DNA of 64,000 bases from Serratia quinivorans (GCA_900457075.1 UGYN01000002.1:3348001-3412000), one strand, 5' to 3'. Numbered from the stretch's first letter, positions 9,031-19,136 are shown. Numbers and translations: made by a program. Notes: a model not told the origin generated them from the sequence alone.

Positions 9031-10445
9031 GAATAGGCCTGCGCCTGCTGTTGGGGTACTTCCTGATTGTGGCGGTGGCAGGCTATTTCGTACTGAGCAT
9101 TTTCGTGCAGGAAGTGAAACCCGGCGTGCGGCGCGCTACCGAAGGCACACTGGTGGACACTGCCAACCTGCTGGCGCAGATTGCACGTCTGGACATGCAG
9201 CGCGCCGACGTAGCGCACGGGCAACTGGCGCAGGCGTTCTCTCAACTCAATCAACGCCCCATTGGCGCCAATATTGCCGGCATCCGCAAGGATCGCAGCG
9301 AATATCACGTTTATCTTACCGATCAAAACGGCAAGGTCATTTTTGATTCCAGCGGCAAGGCGCTCGGCCAGGACTACTCACGCTGGAATGACGTTTATCT
9401 GACGCTGCTTGGCCAGTACGGCGCACGCAGCACGCGCAGCGATCCGCAGGATGAAAACAGCTCGGTGATGTATGTTGCCGCGCCGGTCATGGAGCAGGGG
9501 AAAATTATCGGTGTGCTGAGCGTCGGTAAACCGAACAGCACCATGGTACCGGTGATCAAGCGCAGTGAACGCCGTATTCTGTGGGCCGGTGCGCTGCTGT
9601 TGGGCATTGCCTTGCTGATCGGCCTGGGCTTTGTCTGGTGGATCAACCGCTCGATTGGGCGGCTGGTGCACTACGCCGACGGTGTGGCGCAGGGAAAAAG
9701 TGTGCCGTTACCGAAGATGGGCGGCCATGAATTGACCCAGTTGGCGCAGGCGCTGGACAGCATGCGGGTGAAGCTGGAGGGCAAGGCCTACATCGAACAG
9801 TATGTACATACCCTGACCCACGAACTGAAAAGCCCGCTGGCGGCGATCCGTGGCGCAGCAGAGCTGTTGCAGGAACAGCCACCTCCGGCCACCGCCCAGC
9901 GTTTTCTGACCAATATCGAACAGCAGAGTGCGCGCATTCAGCAGCTGGTGGATAAATTGCTGGTGCAGGCGCGGCTGGAGAGCCGGCCGGCCCTGGATCT
10001 TGTGCCACTGGCCATGGCGACGCTGGTGCGTCAGGCAGTGGCAGGCAAAGAGGCGCAGGCAGCGCGGCGTAGCGTTTTGCTACAGGTTGAAGGGGTGGAA
10101 GATATTACCCTGAGCGGCGATGGACTGCTGATTAGCCAGGCGCTGACCAACCTGCTGGACAACGCACTGGACTTCACCCCGGTTGGCGGCAGCATCAAGG
10201 TGCGCGGTGAGCGCCATGAGGGCCACTACCAGGTCACCGTTAGTGACGACGGCAGCGGCATTCCGGATTATGCACTGGATAAAGTGTTCGAGCGTTTTTA
10301 TTCTCTGGCCCGCTCGGATAAGCCGAAAAGCAGCGGTCTGGGGCTGAATTTTGTGCAGGAAGTGGCGCGCTTGCACCGTGGCAGTATCCAGTTGAGCAAC
10401 CGTCAGCCGCACGGCGTGACTGCTATTTTCACCTTATCGCTCTGA
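9027..10445 (+). CDS. creC: Sensor histidine kinase CreC
   Basis: A 472-residue membrane kinase overlapping creB by 4 bp. It has a transmembrane helix at about residues 5-25, a periplasmic sensor domain to about 180, a second transmembrane helix (ILWAGALLLGIALLIGLGFVWW), a HAMP linker, the phospho-acceptor box THELKSPLAAIRG around residue 265, and ATPase boxes NLLDNALDFT, DDGSGIPDYAL and GLGLNFVQEVARLH. Length matches CreC of E. coli (474). Confidence 0.93.
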   Translation: MRIGLRLLLGYFLIVAVAGYFVLSIFVQEVKPGVRRATEGTLVDTANLLAQIARLDMQRADVAHGQLAQAFSQLNQRPIGANIAGIRKDRSEYHVYLTDQNGKVIFDSSGKALGQDYSRWNDVYLTLLGQYGARSTRSDPQDENSSVMYVAAPVMEQGKIIGVLSVGKPNSTMVPVIKRSERRILWAGALLLGIALLIGLGFVWWINRSIGRLVHYADGVAQGKSVPLPKMGGHELTQLAQALDSMRVKLEGKAYIEQYVHTLTHELKSPLAAIRGAAELLQEQPPPATAQRFLTNIEQQSARIQQLVDKLLVQARLESRPALDLVPLAMATLVRQAVAGKEAQAARRSVLLQVEGVEDITLSGDGLLISQALTNLLDNALDFTPVGGSIKVRGERHEGHYQVTVSDDGSGIPDYALDKVFERFYSLARSDKPKSSGLGLNFVQEVARLHRGSIQLSNRQPHGVTAIFTLSL

Positions 10446-10446
10446 C

Positions 10447-10462
10447 TTCACCGTCCCTTCAC
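10447..10462 (+). promoter_or_regulatory. cre tag (CreB binding site) upstream of creD
   Basis: TTCAC CGTCCC TTCAC matches the CreB consensus TTCAC-N6-TTCAC exactly. It sits directly after creC and 65 bp before creD, as expected for CreB activation of creD. A third TTCAC half-site lies at 10479-10483, 21 bp (two helical turns) after the second half. Confidence 0.85.
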
Positions 10463-10527
10463 ATAACCACATTCTGCTTTCACCCGAGGGCATTATCGTG
10501 ACTCCATTACCTACATGGAGCGCGGCG

Positions 10528-11892
10528 ATGATGAAATCGATACTGTTTTGGAAAATAACCACTCTGCTGGGACTAATGATTTTAATGATCATCCCGGTAA
10601 CGATGTTAATGAATGTGATTGATGAGCGCAGCGGCTACCGCCAGAGCGTGGTTGGGCAGGTCAGTGAAAGCACCAGCCGGGCACAGCGCATTTTGGGGCC
10701 GCTGATCGTCATCCCTTACAGCGAGCGGGAAGAGAAGACGGATGACAAGGGGCAGAAGGTGGTGCAGATAGTTCGGCATCATCGCTATCTGCTGCCCGAG
10801 ACGTTGCAGGTCAGCGGCAAGCCGAACGTGGAGGTGCGCAAGCTGGGCATTTACCAGACTCAGGTCTATCAGGGACCGTTGCAGTTTAAGGTGAAGTTTG
10901 GCCAGCCGGATGTGACAGACCTGCAGCGCAGCAATGTCGTGATTGGCCAGCCGTTCCTGCTGGTTTCGCTGAGCGATTCACGCGGCATCAAGAGCATCTC
11001 GCCGCTTAGCAGCGCAGAGTCTCAAACGGTGTTTGAACCGGGTACCCAGGTAAACGTGTTACCTCAGGGTATTCATGCACCGCTGACGCTGCCCGCATTG
11101 CAAAAAGCGGGGCTGGATGCCGAGTTCACCCTGACGCTGGCCGGCACCAGCAGCCTGTCACTGGTACCGCTCGGGCGTAGCAGCGAATTGACGTTGCAGA
11201 GTAATTGGCCACACCCGAATTTCCTCGGTAACTTCTTGCCGGACGAACGCAAGGTGACGGAAAAAGGCTTCAGTGCCCGCTGGCGCAGCACCTGGTTTGC
11301 CAACAACATCAACAGTGCTTTCCATTACGACGACGAAATTCTTGGCGAAGACAAGTTGCCAACCTTCAGCACCAGCCTGATTGAACCGGTCGATCACTAT
11401 CAACTGACCGAACGCGCGGTGAAGTATGCGGTGCTGTTTATCGGCCTGACATTTATGGCGTTCTTCCTGTTCGAAACCCTGACCGGCCTGCGGGTACACC
11501 CGATTCAGTACCTGCTGGTCGGCATGGCACTGGTGCTGTTCTACCTGATCCTGCTGGCATTCTCCGAGCATTTTGGCTTCGCCACCGCTTATCTGCTGGC
11601 CAGCATCGCCTGCAGTGGGTTGATCGCTTTTTACCTCAGTGCGGTACTGCGCGGCAGGCTGCGGGGGGCGCTGTTCGCCGCCAGTCTGTTGATGTTGTAT
11701 GGCGTGCTGTATCTGTTGCTGCAGTCGGAAGATAACGCGTTGGTGCTGGGGGCAGGGCTGTTGTTCGCTATTTTGGCGGGAATTATGCTGCTGACGCGTA
11801 AATTGGACTGGTATCAGGTGGCCGATCCGGCGCGCTTGAACGGAGAAACGCCAACCGGCGCGGAGGAGAGCCGCTTCCGGTTGTGGAAATAA
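10528..11892 (+). CDS. creD: CreD inner-membrane protein
   Basis: A 454-residue CreD-family protein: one N-terminal membrane helix (LFWKITTLLGLMILMIIPVTML), a long periplasmic domain (about 40-300) and five or six C-terminal membrane helices. I start at ATG 10528 (GGAG 8 bp upstream) rather than the in-frame GTG at 10498, because this matches the 450-residue E. coli CreD. creD is the main CreB-induced gene and carries the cre tag. Its overexpression is linked to envelope integrity and colicin E2 tolerance; the molecular role is unclear. Confidence 0.92.
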   Translation: MMKSILFWKITTLLGLMILMIIPVTMLMNVIDERSGYRQSVVGQVSESTSRAQRILGPLIVIPYSEREEKTDDKGQKVVQIVRHHRYLLPETLQVSGKPNVEVRKLGIYQTQVYQGPLQFKVKFGQPDVTDLQRSNVVIGQPFLLVSLSDSRGIKSISPLSSAESQTVFEPGTQVNVLPQGIHAPLTLPALQKAGLDAEFTLTLAGTSSLSLVPLGRSSELTLQSNWPHPNFLGNFLPDERKVTEKGFSARWRSTWFANNINSAFHYDDEILGEDKLPTFSTSLIEPVDHYQLTERAVKYAVLFIGLTFMAFFLFETLTGLRVHPIQYLLVGMALVLFYLILLAFSEHFGFATAYLLASIACSGLIAFYLSAVLRGRLRGALFAASLLMLYGVLYLLLQSEDNALVLGAGLLFAILAGIMLLTRKLDWYQVADPARLNGETPTGAEESRFRLWK

Positions 11893-11902
11893 GCATCGGA
11901 CT

Positions 11903-11921
11903 GGGCGCGGCTACCGCGCCC
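11903..11921. terminator. GC-rich hairpin between convergent creD and fldB
   Basis: GGGCGCGG / CCGCGCCC, 8 bp with a 3-nt loop, fills the 36-bp gap between two convergent stops. There is no U-tract, so it is a possible bidirectional terminator only. Confidence 0.45.
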
Positions 11922-11928
11922 ACGGGCA

Positions 11929-12447
11929 TTACAGCAGGGGTTCCATCTCCAGCAGGATCTGTTCGCACCACTGTTGCAGACGTTCTTCGCTCATGTCGTA
12001 TTGGTTCACATCATCGAGCGCCAGGCCAACAAAGTGTTTGCCGTCGGCGCTTAGTGGTTTCGGGCTGGTGAATTCGAAGCCGTCGATCGGCCAGAAACCA
12101 ATAAACTGTACGCCCAGTGGGGCAATGTGATCGTGCAACATGCCGAGTGCATCGAGGAACCATTCGCCGTAGCCGAGTTGATCGCCCATGCCATACATGG
12201 CGACAATTTTCCCCTGGAGATCCAGCGTGGTCAGCTGTGGCCAAATCGCTTCCCAGTCTTCCTGAAGCTCACCGAAATCCCAGGTTGGCATGCCGAGGAT
12301 CAGGATGGAGTACTCTTCCATCAGCTTGGGGGAAACGTCTTTCAGGTTGTGCAGGTCGACCAGGTCTTCACCTAAAATCTCACGGATTTTTTCTGCCGCC
12401 ATCTCGGTGTAGCAGGTGCTGGAGCCGTAAAACAGACCAATCTTCAT
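11929..12447 (-). CDS. fldB: Flavodoxin FldB
   Basis: A 172-residue flavodoxin. The FMN phosphate loop [11 protein letters not shown] is at residues 9-19, and [17 protein letters not shown] and [15 protein letters not shown] form the isoalloxazine-binding loops. The true start is the ATG at 12445-12447; a much longer in-frame extension upstream is an artefact. It lies divergent from xerD, the same order as E. coli fldB-xerD. FldB is a low-potential electron carrier of the SoxRS regulon in E. coli. Confidence 0.95.
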   Translation of the reverse strand: MKIGLFYGSSTCYTEMAAEKIREILGEDLVDLHNLKDVSPKLMEEYSILILGMPTWDFGELQEDWEAIWPQLTTLDLQGKIVAMYGMGDQLGYGEWFLDALGMLHDHIAPLGVQFIGFWPIDGFEFTSPKPLSADGKHFVGLALDDVNQYDMSEERLQQWCEQILLEMEPLL

Positions 12448-12554
12448 GTGTAAACCGTTTATATTGCCGTAGGTAGAATTGCAGCGAGTATACCCGATTT
12501 GTCCCGGCTTAAGGCATAATGCCTGTGGCATAAACGTAACAAAGAGAGGACCGC

Positions 12555-13454
12555 GTGCAACAGCAAGAGAGTGCGTTGATTGAGCAATTCCTGGATGCGC
12601 TGTGGCTCGAACGTAATCTGGCAGAAAATACGCTGGCCTCTTACCGATTGGATTTGCAGGCGCTGGGTGCCTGGCTGAATCAGCAAAATACCTCGCTGTT
12701 ACAGGCACAGGCGCTGGATTTACAGGCGTTTCTCGCTGATCGGGTGGAGGGAGGATATAAAGCGACCAGCTCCGCACGTTTGCTGAGCGCTATGCGCCGT
12801 CTGTTCCAATACCTGTATCGCGAAAATATGCGTAGTGACGATCCCACGGCACTGCTGGCTTCGCCGAAGTTGCCGCAGCGCCTGCCGAAAGACTTGAGCG
12901 AAGCGCAGGTCGATGCGCTGCTGAAGGCGCCCTGTGTCGATCAGCCGCTGGAGCTGCGTGACAAGGCGATGCTGGAAGTGCTGTACGCTACCGGGCTGCG
13001 CGTCTCCGAACTGGTCGGGCTGACCATCAGCGATGTCAGCCTGCGTCAGGGCGTGGTACGGGTGATAGGTAAAGGCAACAAGGAACGACTGGTGCCGCTG
13101 GGTGAAGAAGCGGTGTACTGGATAGAAAATTATCTGGAGCACGGCCGCCCGTGGATGGTCAACGGCCAGGCGCTGGACGTCTTGTTCCCCAGCAACCGCA
13201 GCCAGCAAATGACCCGACAGACATTCTGGCATCGCATCAAACACTATGCGATCCTAGCGGGTATTGACAGCGAGAGGCTGTCGCCGCACGTGTTGCGCCA
13301 CGCGTTTGCCACCCATTTGCTGAACCATGGGGCCGATCTCCGTGTCGTACAGATGTTATTGGGGCATAGCGACCTCTCGACCACACAAATTTACACGCAT
13401 GTAGCGACTGAAAGACTTAAACAGCTACATCAACAGCACCACCCGCGTGCCTGA
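12555..13454 (+). CDS. xerD: Site-specific tyrosine recombinase XerD
   Basis: A 299-residue tyrosine recombinase. The N-terminal SAM-like core-binding domain ([19 protein letters not shown]) is followed by the catalytic domain with Arg in [12 protein letters not shown], Lys in [11 protein letters not shown], the H-x-x-R box [12 protein letters not shown], and the nucleophile Tyr in TQIYTHV. Start is a GTG after an AAAGAGAGG ribosome site. XerD acts with XerC at dif and FtsK to resolve chromosome dimers. The order xerD-dsbC-recJ-prfB-lysS is the conserved enterobacterial backbone. Confidence 0.96.
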   Translation: MQQQESALIEQFLDALWLERNLAENTLASYRLDLQALGAWLNQQNTSLLQAQALDLQAFLADRVEGGYKATSSARLLSAMRRLFQYLYRENMRSDDPTALLASPKLPQRLPKDLSEAQVDALLKAPCVDQPLELRDKAMLEVLYATGLRVSELVGLTISDVSLRQGVVRVIGKGNKERLVPLGEEAVYWIENYLEHGRPWMVNGQALDVLFPSNRSQQMTRQTFWHRIKHYAILAGIDSERLSPHVLRHAFATHLLNHGADLRVVQMLLGHSDLSTTQIYTHVATERLKQLHQQHHPRA

Positions 13455-13481
13455 CACGCCGGGTTCAAAAGGATTGGAAGA

Positions 13482-14198
13482 ATGAAGAAAGGTTTAATGC
13501 TGCTCTCTATGCTGGTGGCTTCAGTGACCGGCGCGGCCCATGCCGACGACGCGGCAATTCAAAAAGCACTTGGCAGCCTGGGCATTCAGCAGGCGGACGT
13601 GCAGCCTTCACCGGTGAACGGCCTGAAAACCGTATTGACCGATAGCGGCGTGCTGTACGTGACCGAAGACGGCAAACACATTCTGCAAGGCCCGCTGTAC
13701 GACGTCAGTGGCAAAGAGCCGGTTAACGTCACCAACCAACTGCTGACCGGCAAGCTGGAAGCGCTGAAAGATCAGATGATCGTCTACAAAGCGCCAAAGC
13801 AGAAACACGTGATCACCGTGTTCACCGACATCACCTGTGGCTATTGCCACAAGCTGCACCAGCAGATGAAAGAATATAACGATCTGGGCATTACCGTCCG
13901 TTATCTGGCGTTCCCGCGTCAGGGGCTGAATTCCCAGGCCGAAAAAGACATGCAGTCAATCTGGTGTACCGCCGACAAGGCCAAGGCCTTCGATACCGCC
14001 ATGAAAGGCGACGCGGTTTCTCCGGCGACCTGTAAAACCGATATCAGCAAACACTATGCGCTCGGCGTGCAGTTCGGTATTCAGGGCACCCCGGCGATCA
14101 TTCTGGAAAACGGCATGATGATCCCAGGGTATCAGGGGCCAAAAGAGATGGCCGCCATGCTGGACGCGCATCAGACCGCAACCAAAACCGGTGGTTAA
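13482..14198 (+). CDS. dsbC: Periplasmic disulfide isomerase DsbC
   Basis: A 238-residue secreted protein. The signal peptide is residues 1-21 (cleavage after AAHA). The N-terminal dimerisation domain runs to about 80, and the thioredoxin domain holds the active site CGYC at 119-122 and the cis-Pro loop QGTPAIIL. It isomerises wrong disulfides in the periplasm, kept reduced by DsbD. It lies between xerD and recJ, 6 bp before recJ. Confidence 0.96.
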   Translation: MKKGLMLLSMLVASVTGAAHADDAAIQKALGSLGIQQADVQPSPVNGLKTVLTDSGVLYVTEDGKHILQGPLYDVSGKEPVNVTNQLLTGKLEALKDQMIVYKAPKQKHVITVFTDITCGYCHKLHQQMKEYNDLGITVRYLAFPRQGLNSQAEKDMQSIWCTADKAKAFDTAMKGDAVSPATCKTDISKHYALGVQFGIQGTPAIILENGMMIPGYQGPKEMAAMLDAHQTATKTGG

Positions 14199-14204
14199 TC
14201 GCCG

Positions 14205-15938
14205 GTGAGCATCAAAACACAACTACGCCGCCGTGCGGCGACGGACGACAGCCATTTGCCAGCCAGCCTGCACCCGCTGTTGCGCCGTTTATATGCGCTG
14301 CGCGGCGTTCAGGCTGAGCAGGAATTGGAACGCAGCGTCAAAGGCATGCTGCCGTGGCAGCAGTTGGATGGCATTGACACCGCCGTTGGCATTCTGCAAC
14401 AGGCGCTGGCGGCGAGTCGCCGCATCATGGTGGTGGGGGACTTCGACGCTGATGGCGCCACCAGTACTGCGTTGACGGTGTTGGCGCTGCGCAGCATGGG
14501 CGGCAGTGCGGTCGATTATCTGGTGCCGAATCGTTTTGAGGACGGCTACGGCCTGAGTCCCGAAGTGGTCGAACAGGCGGCGACGCGCGGTGCCGAATTG
14601 ATCCTCACGGTGGATAACGGCATCTCTTCCCATGCGGGAGTGGACGTGGCCCACGCCAAAGGCATGCAGGTGCTGGTGACTGACCACCACCTGCCGGGGG
14701 AAACCCTGCCGGCGGCGGAAGCGATCGTCAACCCGAACCTGCGCGGCTGTGAGTTCCCTTCCAAATCCCTGGCCGGCGTCGGTGTGGCTTTTTATCTGAT
14801 GCTGGCGCTGCGTGCGCGGCTGCGTGACAGCGGCTGGTTCGAACAACGTGCGCTGGCGATGCCGAACCTGGCGGAACTGCTGGATCTGGTCGCGCTCGGT
14901 ACGGTGGCGGACGTGGTGCCACTCGACGCCAACAACCGCATTCTGGTGTACCAGGGCTTGAACCGCATCCGCGCCGGTAAATGCCGGCCGGGCATCCGGG
15001 CGCTGCTGGAAGTGGCTAATCGTGATGCACGTCAGCTGGCGGCCAACGATCTCGGCTTTGCGCTGGGGCCGCGGCTCAACGCCGCCGGGCGGCTGGATGA
15101 TATGTCGATCGGCGTGGCCTTGTTGTTGAGTGATGACATCGCGCAGGCGCGTATGTTGGCTAACGATCTTGATGCGCTCAATCTGACACGGCGTGAGATT
15201 GAACAGGGCATGCAGGTTGAAGCTCTGCAGCTGTGCGACGAACTCGAGCGCAGCAGCACCGCCTTGCCATACGGGCTGGCGATGTATCATCCGGAGTGGC
15301 ATCAGGGCGTGGTGGGGATTCTGGCCTCACGCATCAAGGAGCGCTTCCATCGCCCGGTGATAGCCTTTGCACCGGCCGGTGAGGGCATTCTTAAAGGTTC
15401 GGGCCGTTCGATAGCCGGTCTGCACATGCGTGATGCGCTGGAGCGGTTGGATACGCTGAATCCGGGGTTGATGATGAAGTTCGGTGGTCATGCCATGGCG
15501 GCCGGGCTGTCGCTGGAAGAGAGCAAATTCGACGAGTTCCGCCAGCGCTTTGGCGATCTGGTGGGTGAATGGCTCGATCCGGCGATGCTGGAAGGGGTGA
15601 TTTGGTCTGACGGCGAACTGGCGATGCAGGAACTTTCGCTCGAAACGGCGGAGCTGTTGCGCGAGGGCGGCCCCTGGGGCCAGGCGTTCCCGGAACCGAC
15701 CTTCGATGGCACATTCCGCATCCTGCAGCAGCGGCTGGTGGGCGAGAAACACCTGAAACTGATGGTGGAACCGCTTGGCGGCGGCCCGCTGCTGGACGGT
15801 ATCGCGTTCAATGTCGATACCACCCTGTGGCCCGACAGCAGCGTGCGCGAAGTGGAGCTGGCCTACAAGCTCGACGTCAACGAGTTCCGTGGCAACCGTA
15901 ACGTGCAGTTACTGATCCAGCACCTCTGGCCGCGTTGA
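14205..15938 (+). CDS. recJ: Single-strand DNA 5'-3' exonuclease RecJ
   Basis: A 577-residue DHH-family nuclease. Motifs I-IV are clear: VVGDFDADGATSTAL, ILTVDNGISSHAG, VLVTDHHLPGE (DHH) and the later DLVALGTVADVVPL. The DHHA1/RNA-binding-like domain with MKFGGHAMAAGLS follows, then the OB-fold C-terminus. Start is GTG 14205, 6 bp after dsbC. RecJ works in RecFOR recombination, mismatch repair and base-excision repair. Confidence 0.96.
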   Translation: MSIKTQLRRRAATDDSHLPASLHPLLRRLYALRGVQAEQELERSVKGMLPWQQLDGIDTAVGILQQALAASRRIMVVGDFDADGATSTALTVLALRSMGGSAVDYLVPNRFEDGYGLSPEVVEQAATRGAELILTVDNGISSHAGVDVAHAKGMQVLVTDHHLPGETLPAAEAIVNPNLRGCEFPSKSLAGVGVAFYLMLALRARLRDSGWFEQRALAMPNLAELLDLVALGTVADVVPLDANNRILVYQGLNRIRAGKCRPGIRALLEVANRDARQLAANDLGFALGPRLNAAGRLDDMSIGVALLLSDDIAQARMLANDLDALNLTRREIEQGMQVEALQLCDELERSSTALPYGLAMYHPEWHQGVVGILASRIKERFHRPVIAFAPAGEGILKGSGRSIAGLHMRDALERLDTLNPGLMMKFGGHAMAAGLSLEESKFDEFRQRFGDLVGEWLDPAMLEGVIWSDGELAMQELSLETAELLREGGPWGQAFPEPTFDGTFRILQQRLVGEKHLKLMVEPLGGGPLLDGIAFNVDTTLWPDSSVREVELAYKLDVNEFRGNRNVQLLIQHLWPR

Positions 15939-15955
15939 TTTGTGGTTGCTTTATC

Positions 15956-15989
15956 CCGGGGTTTGCTCTGCCAAATCCCGGCAAGTTTT
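15956..15989 (+). terminator. Intrinsic terminator after recJ
   Basis: Stem CCGGGGTTTG / CAAATCCCGG (one G-U pair, 6-nt loop) is followed within 5 nt by TTTT. It lies between recJ and prfB. Confidence 0.6.
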
Positions 15990-16104
15990 CTTCCCCCACA
16001 AAAACTAACCAACCGGCTATAAACTGACGCCTGGATCCGCTAGAATTACCGGTTCCAATGGCATTTCGCCATCGACGACATCAACGTAAAAGAACGCAAA
16101 AAAC

Positions 16105-17203
16105 ATGTTTGAAATTAACCCGGTAAAAAACCGAATTCAGGACCTGTCCGTGCGGACTGCCGTTCTTAGGGGGTATCTTTGACTATGATGCCAAGAAAGA
16201 ACGCCTAGAAGAAGTTAACGCAGAGCTGGAACAACCTGACGTTTGGAACGAACCCGAGCGCGCACAGGCGCTGGGTAAAGAGCGCGCAGCGCTTGAAGCC
16301 ATCGTTGAAACCATCGATCAGCTGGAGCAGGGCGGCGAAGACGTCTCTGGCCTGCTGGAATTGGCGATTGAAGCCGACGATGAAGAAACCTTTAACGAAG
16401 CCGTCGTTGAGCTTGATCAACTGTCTGCCAAGCTTGAGCAATTAGAATTCCGTCGTATGTTCTCTGGTGAATACGACAGTGCTGATTGTTACCTGGATAT
16501 CCAGGCGGGTTCCGGCGGCACCGAAGCACAGGACTGGGCCAGCATGTTGCTGCGCATGTACCTGCGCTGGGCCGAGGCCAAAGGCTTCAAGACCGAAGTG
16601 ATTGAAGAGTCCGACGGCGACGTGGCAGGGGTGAAGTCCGCCACCATCAAGATCATCGGTGACTATGCGTTCGGCTGGTTGCGTACTGAAACCGGCGTAC
16701 ATCGCCTGGTGCGCAAGAGCCCGTTCGACTCCGGCGGCCGTCGTCATACCTCGTTCAGTTCGGTGTTTATCTACCCGGAAGTGGACGACGATATCGATAT
16801 CGACATCAACCCGGCGGATTTGCGTATAGACGTTTACCGCGCCTCGGGTGCGGGTGGTCAGCACGTGAACAAAACTGAGTCGGCGGTGCGTATTACCCAC
16901 TTGCCGACCAACATCGTAGTGCAGTGTCAGAACGACCGTTCTCAGCATAAGAACAAGGATCAAGCGTTTAAACAGCTGCGAGCCAAGCTGTACGAGTTTG
17001 AGATGCAAAAGAAAAATGCTGATAAACAGATGATGGAAGACAACAAGTCCGATATCGGGTGGGGCAGCCAAATCCGCTCTTACGTGCTGGATGACGCCCG
17101 AATCAAGGATTTGCGCACTAACGTTGAAACGCGCAACACGCAGGCCGTATTAGATGGCGACCTGGATAAATTCATTGAGGCAAGTTTGAAAGCCGGGTTA
17201 TAA
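16105..17203 (+). CDS. prfB: Peptide chain release factor 2 (RF2), with programmed +1 frameshift
   Basis: Translation starts at ATG 16105 ([14 protein letters not shown]), reaches an in-frame UGA at 16180-16182 as codon 26, and continues in the +1 frame to the stop at 17201-17203, giving a 365-residue RF2, the same length as E. coli. RF2 landmarks are the SPF stop-codon-recognition tripeptide ([10 protein letters not shown]) and the GGQ catalytic motif ([15 protein letters not shown]). RF2 reads UGA and UAA. It is followed 9 bp later by lysS, the usual prfB-lysS operon. A single-frame caller would start this gene too late. Confidence 0.97.
16168..16182 (+). promoter_or_regulatory. prfB: prfB autoregulatory +1 frameshift signal
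   Basis: The signal AGG GGG TAT CTT TGA contains the Shine-Dalgarno-like AGGGGG, the slippery CUU and the in-frame UGA followed by C. When RF2 is scarce, termination at UGA is slow and the ribosome slips +1 to make full-length RF2. The layout is identical to the E. coli site. Confidence 0.96.
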
Positions 17204-17212
17204 GGAACAGAA

Positions 17213-18730
17213 ATGTCTGAGCAACAACCACAAGGCGCCGAACAGGCGCTGGATCTCAATAACGAGTTGCAGTCACGCCGTGAAAAACTGGCTTCGCTGC
17301 GCGAGAACGGCATTGCGTTCCCGAATGATTTCCGTCGCGACACCACGTCCGACAAGCTGCACGCTGCGTACGGCGATAAAGACAACGAAGAGCTGGAAGC
17401 ACTGGGTGTAGAAGTCACCGTTGCCGGCCGTATGATGACCCGCCGTATCATGGGCAAGGCATCCTTTGTCACGCTGCAAGACGTTGGTGGCCGCATCCAG
17501 CTGTACGTCGCCCGCGACGATCTGGCGGAAGGCGTTTACAACGAAGAATTCAAGAAGTGGGACCTGGGTGACATCCTTGGCGCACGCGGCAAGCTGTTCA
17601 AAACCAAGACGGGTGAACTGTCTATCCAATGCACCGAACTGCGCCTGTTGACCAAGGCACTGCGCCCGCTGCCGGACAAGTTCCACGGCCTGGCCGATCA
17701 GGAAACCCGCTATCGTCAGCGTTACCTGGATCTGATTGCCAACGACGAATCGCGCAAGACCTTCCAGGTGCGTTCTCAGATCATGGCGGCGATGCGTAAC
17801 TTCATGGTGGAACGCGGCTTCATGGAAGTCGAAACCCCTATGATGCAGGTGATCCCGGGTGGTGCTTCTGCTCGTCCATTCGTGACTCACCACAATGCGC
17901 TGGACATCGATATGTACCTGCGTATTGCCCCAGAGCTGTACCTGAAGCGTCTGGTGGTAGGTGGCTTCGAGCGCGTGTTCGAAATCAACCGTAACTTCCG
18001 TAACGAAGGCGTTTCTCCGCGTCATAACCCAGAGTTCACCATGATGGAACTCTATATGGCTTACGCGGATTACAAAGATCTGATCGAACTGACCGAGTCG
18101 TTGTTCCGCACCCTGACCCAGAACGTGCTGGGTAATACTCAGGTGCAGTACGGTGATGAAGTGTTCGACTTCGGCAAGCCGTTCGTGAAGCTGACCATGA
18201 CCGAGGCGATCAAAAAATACCGTCCGGAAACCGATCTGGCTGACCTGGCTGATATGGGCAAAGCGGTGGCTATCGCTGAATCCATCGGCATCAAGGTTGA
18301 GAAGAGCTGGGGTCTGGGCCGCGTAGTGACCGAGATCTTCGAAGAAGTGGCGGAAAGCCATCTGATTCAGCCGACTTTCATCACTGAATACCCGGCCGAA
18401 GTTTCACCGCTGGCACGCCGTAACGACGTTAACCCGGAAATCACTGACCGCTTTGAGTTCTTCATCGGCGGCCGTGAAATCGGTAACGGCTTCTCCGAGC
18501 TGAATGACGCAGAAGACCAGGCGCAGCGTTTTGCTGACCAGGCTAATGCGAAAGACGCAGGTGATGACGAAGCCATGTTCTACGACGAAGACTACGTCAC
18601 CGCGCTGGAGCACGGCCTGCCACCAACCGCAGGTCTGGGCATCGGTATCGACCGTATGGTGATGCTGTTCACTAACAGCCACACCATTCGCGACGTGATT
18701 CTGTTCCCGGCAATGCGCCCGCAGAAATAA
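17213..18730 (+). CDS. lysS: Lysyl-tRNA synthetase, class II
   Basis: A 505-residue class II enzyme: an N-terminal OB-fold anticodon-binding domain (about 60-150, [17 protein letters not shown]) and a catalytic core with motif 1 ([14 protein letters not shown]), motif 2 ([20 protein letters not shown]) and motif 3 ([12 protein letters not shown]). It charges tRNA-Lys. It is 9 bp downstream of prfB and ends in a strong terminator before the tRNA gene. An E. coli-type length (505) supports the ATG at 17213. Confidence 0.97.
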   Translation: MSEQQPQGAEQALDLNNELQSRREKLASLRENGIAFPNDFRRDTTSDKLHAAYGDKDNEELEALGVEVTVAGRMMTRRIMGKASFVTLQDVGGRIQLYVARDDLAEGVYNEEFKKWDLGDILGARGKLFKTKTGELSIQCTELRLLTKALRPLPDKFHGLADQETRYRQRYLDLIANDESRKTFQVRSQIMAAMRNFMVERGFMEVETPMMQVIPGGASARPFVTHHNALDIDMYLRIAPELYLKRLVVGGFERVFEINRNFRNEGVSPRHNPEFTMMELYMAYADYKDLIELTESLFRTLTQNVLGNTQVQYGDEVFDFGKPFVKLTMTEAIKKYRPETDLADLADMGKAVAIAESIGIKVEKSWGLGRVVTEIFEEVAESHLIQPTFITEYPAEVSPLARRNDVNPEITDRFEFFIGGREIGNGFSELNDAEDQAQRFADQANAKDAGDDEAMFYDEDYVTALEHGLPPTAGLGIGIDRMVMLFTNSHTIRDVILFPAMRPQK

Positions 18731-18750
18731 CTTCGCAGTAATGAATATCA

Positions 18751-18781
18751 ACCGGCGCAGGTCTCTGTGCCGGTTTTTTTT
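18751..18781 (+). terminator. Intrinsic terminator of prfB-lysS
   Basis: Ten base-pair stem ACCGGCGCAG / CTGTGCCGGT (one G-U pair) with a 4-nt loop, followed by eight T residues. It is 20 bp after the lysS stop. Confidence 0.9.
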
Positions 18782-18853
18782 CGTCTGAGGGGGAAGGCGA
18801 GGGGATGTTGCGGCTAACTGCTTAAAACATCAGCAGTTACGCGTTATCTCCGC

Positions 18854-18881
18854 TTGCCCGGCAGGGATAACCGGTTATAAT
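18854..18881 (+). promoter_or_regulatory. Promoter of the tRNA-Gly gene
   Basis: TTGCCC (-35, 18854-18859), 16-bp spacer, TATAAT (-10, 18876-18881). The -10 is consensus, and a GC-rich discriminator (GGCAGCCGC) follows, as expected for a stable-RNA promoter under stringent control. Confidence 0.75.
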
Positions 18882-18898
18882 GGCAGCCGCACACCGAT

Positions 18899-18972
18899 GC
18901 GGGTGTAGTTCAATGGTAGAACGGCAGCTTCCCAAGCTGCATACGAGGGTTCGATTCCCTTCACCCGCTCCA
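18899..18972 (+). tRNA. glyU: tRNA-Gly, anticodon CCC
   Basis: Seven-bp acceptor stem GCGGGTG / CACCCGC, D-loop AGTTCAATGGTAGA, anticodon stem-loop GCAGC-TTCCCAA-GCTGC giving anticodon CCC, T-loop GGTTCGATTCC, discriminator T and encoded CCA at 18970-18972. It corresponds to E. coli glyU. Its 3' end is the attachment site of the element that follows and is restored intact by the integrated copy. Confidence 0.95.
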
Positions 18973-18974
18973 AA
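18956..18974 (+). repeat. attL: 3' end of tRNA-Gly
   Basis: TCCCTTCACCCGCTCCAAA. The same sequence lacking one C recurs at 32891-32908. P4-type integrases recombine in tRNA 3' ends, and int begins 165 bp further on. Confidence 0.75.
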
Positions 18975-19136
18975 CACACTTCTTCCAACGTCTACCAAAG
19001 CCCACTAAACCCAGTAATTACAAGCCTCTCGGTAAAAGCTCGTTATCTCAACGTCTACACACATCTACCCAAATCTATACATCCATGTGTATAGTAATGA
19101 GTATAGGACGTTTGATTTACCTCGGAGCTATACACA

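Noticed and set aside
14289..15302. A 337-codon frame antisense to recJ, and similar long frames antisense to lysS (17273-18361) and the ABC exporter (44374-45453)
   Set aside because: Shadow frames of GC-rich genes; His/Gln/Arg-rich, no domains, opposite strand fully coding for a known protein.
16105..16182. prfB as a broken gene because of the in-frame stop at codon 26
   Set aside because: The stop is part of the conserved RF2 programmed frameshift signal; the gene is intact.
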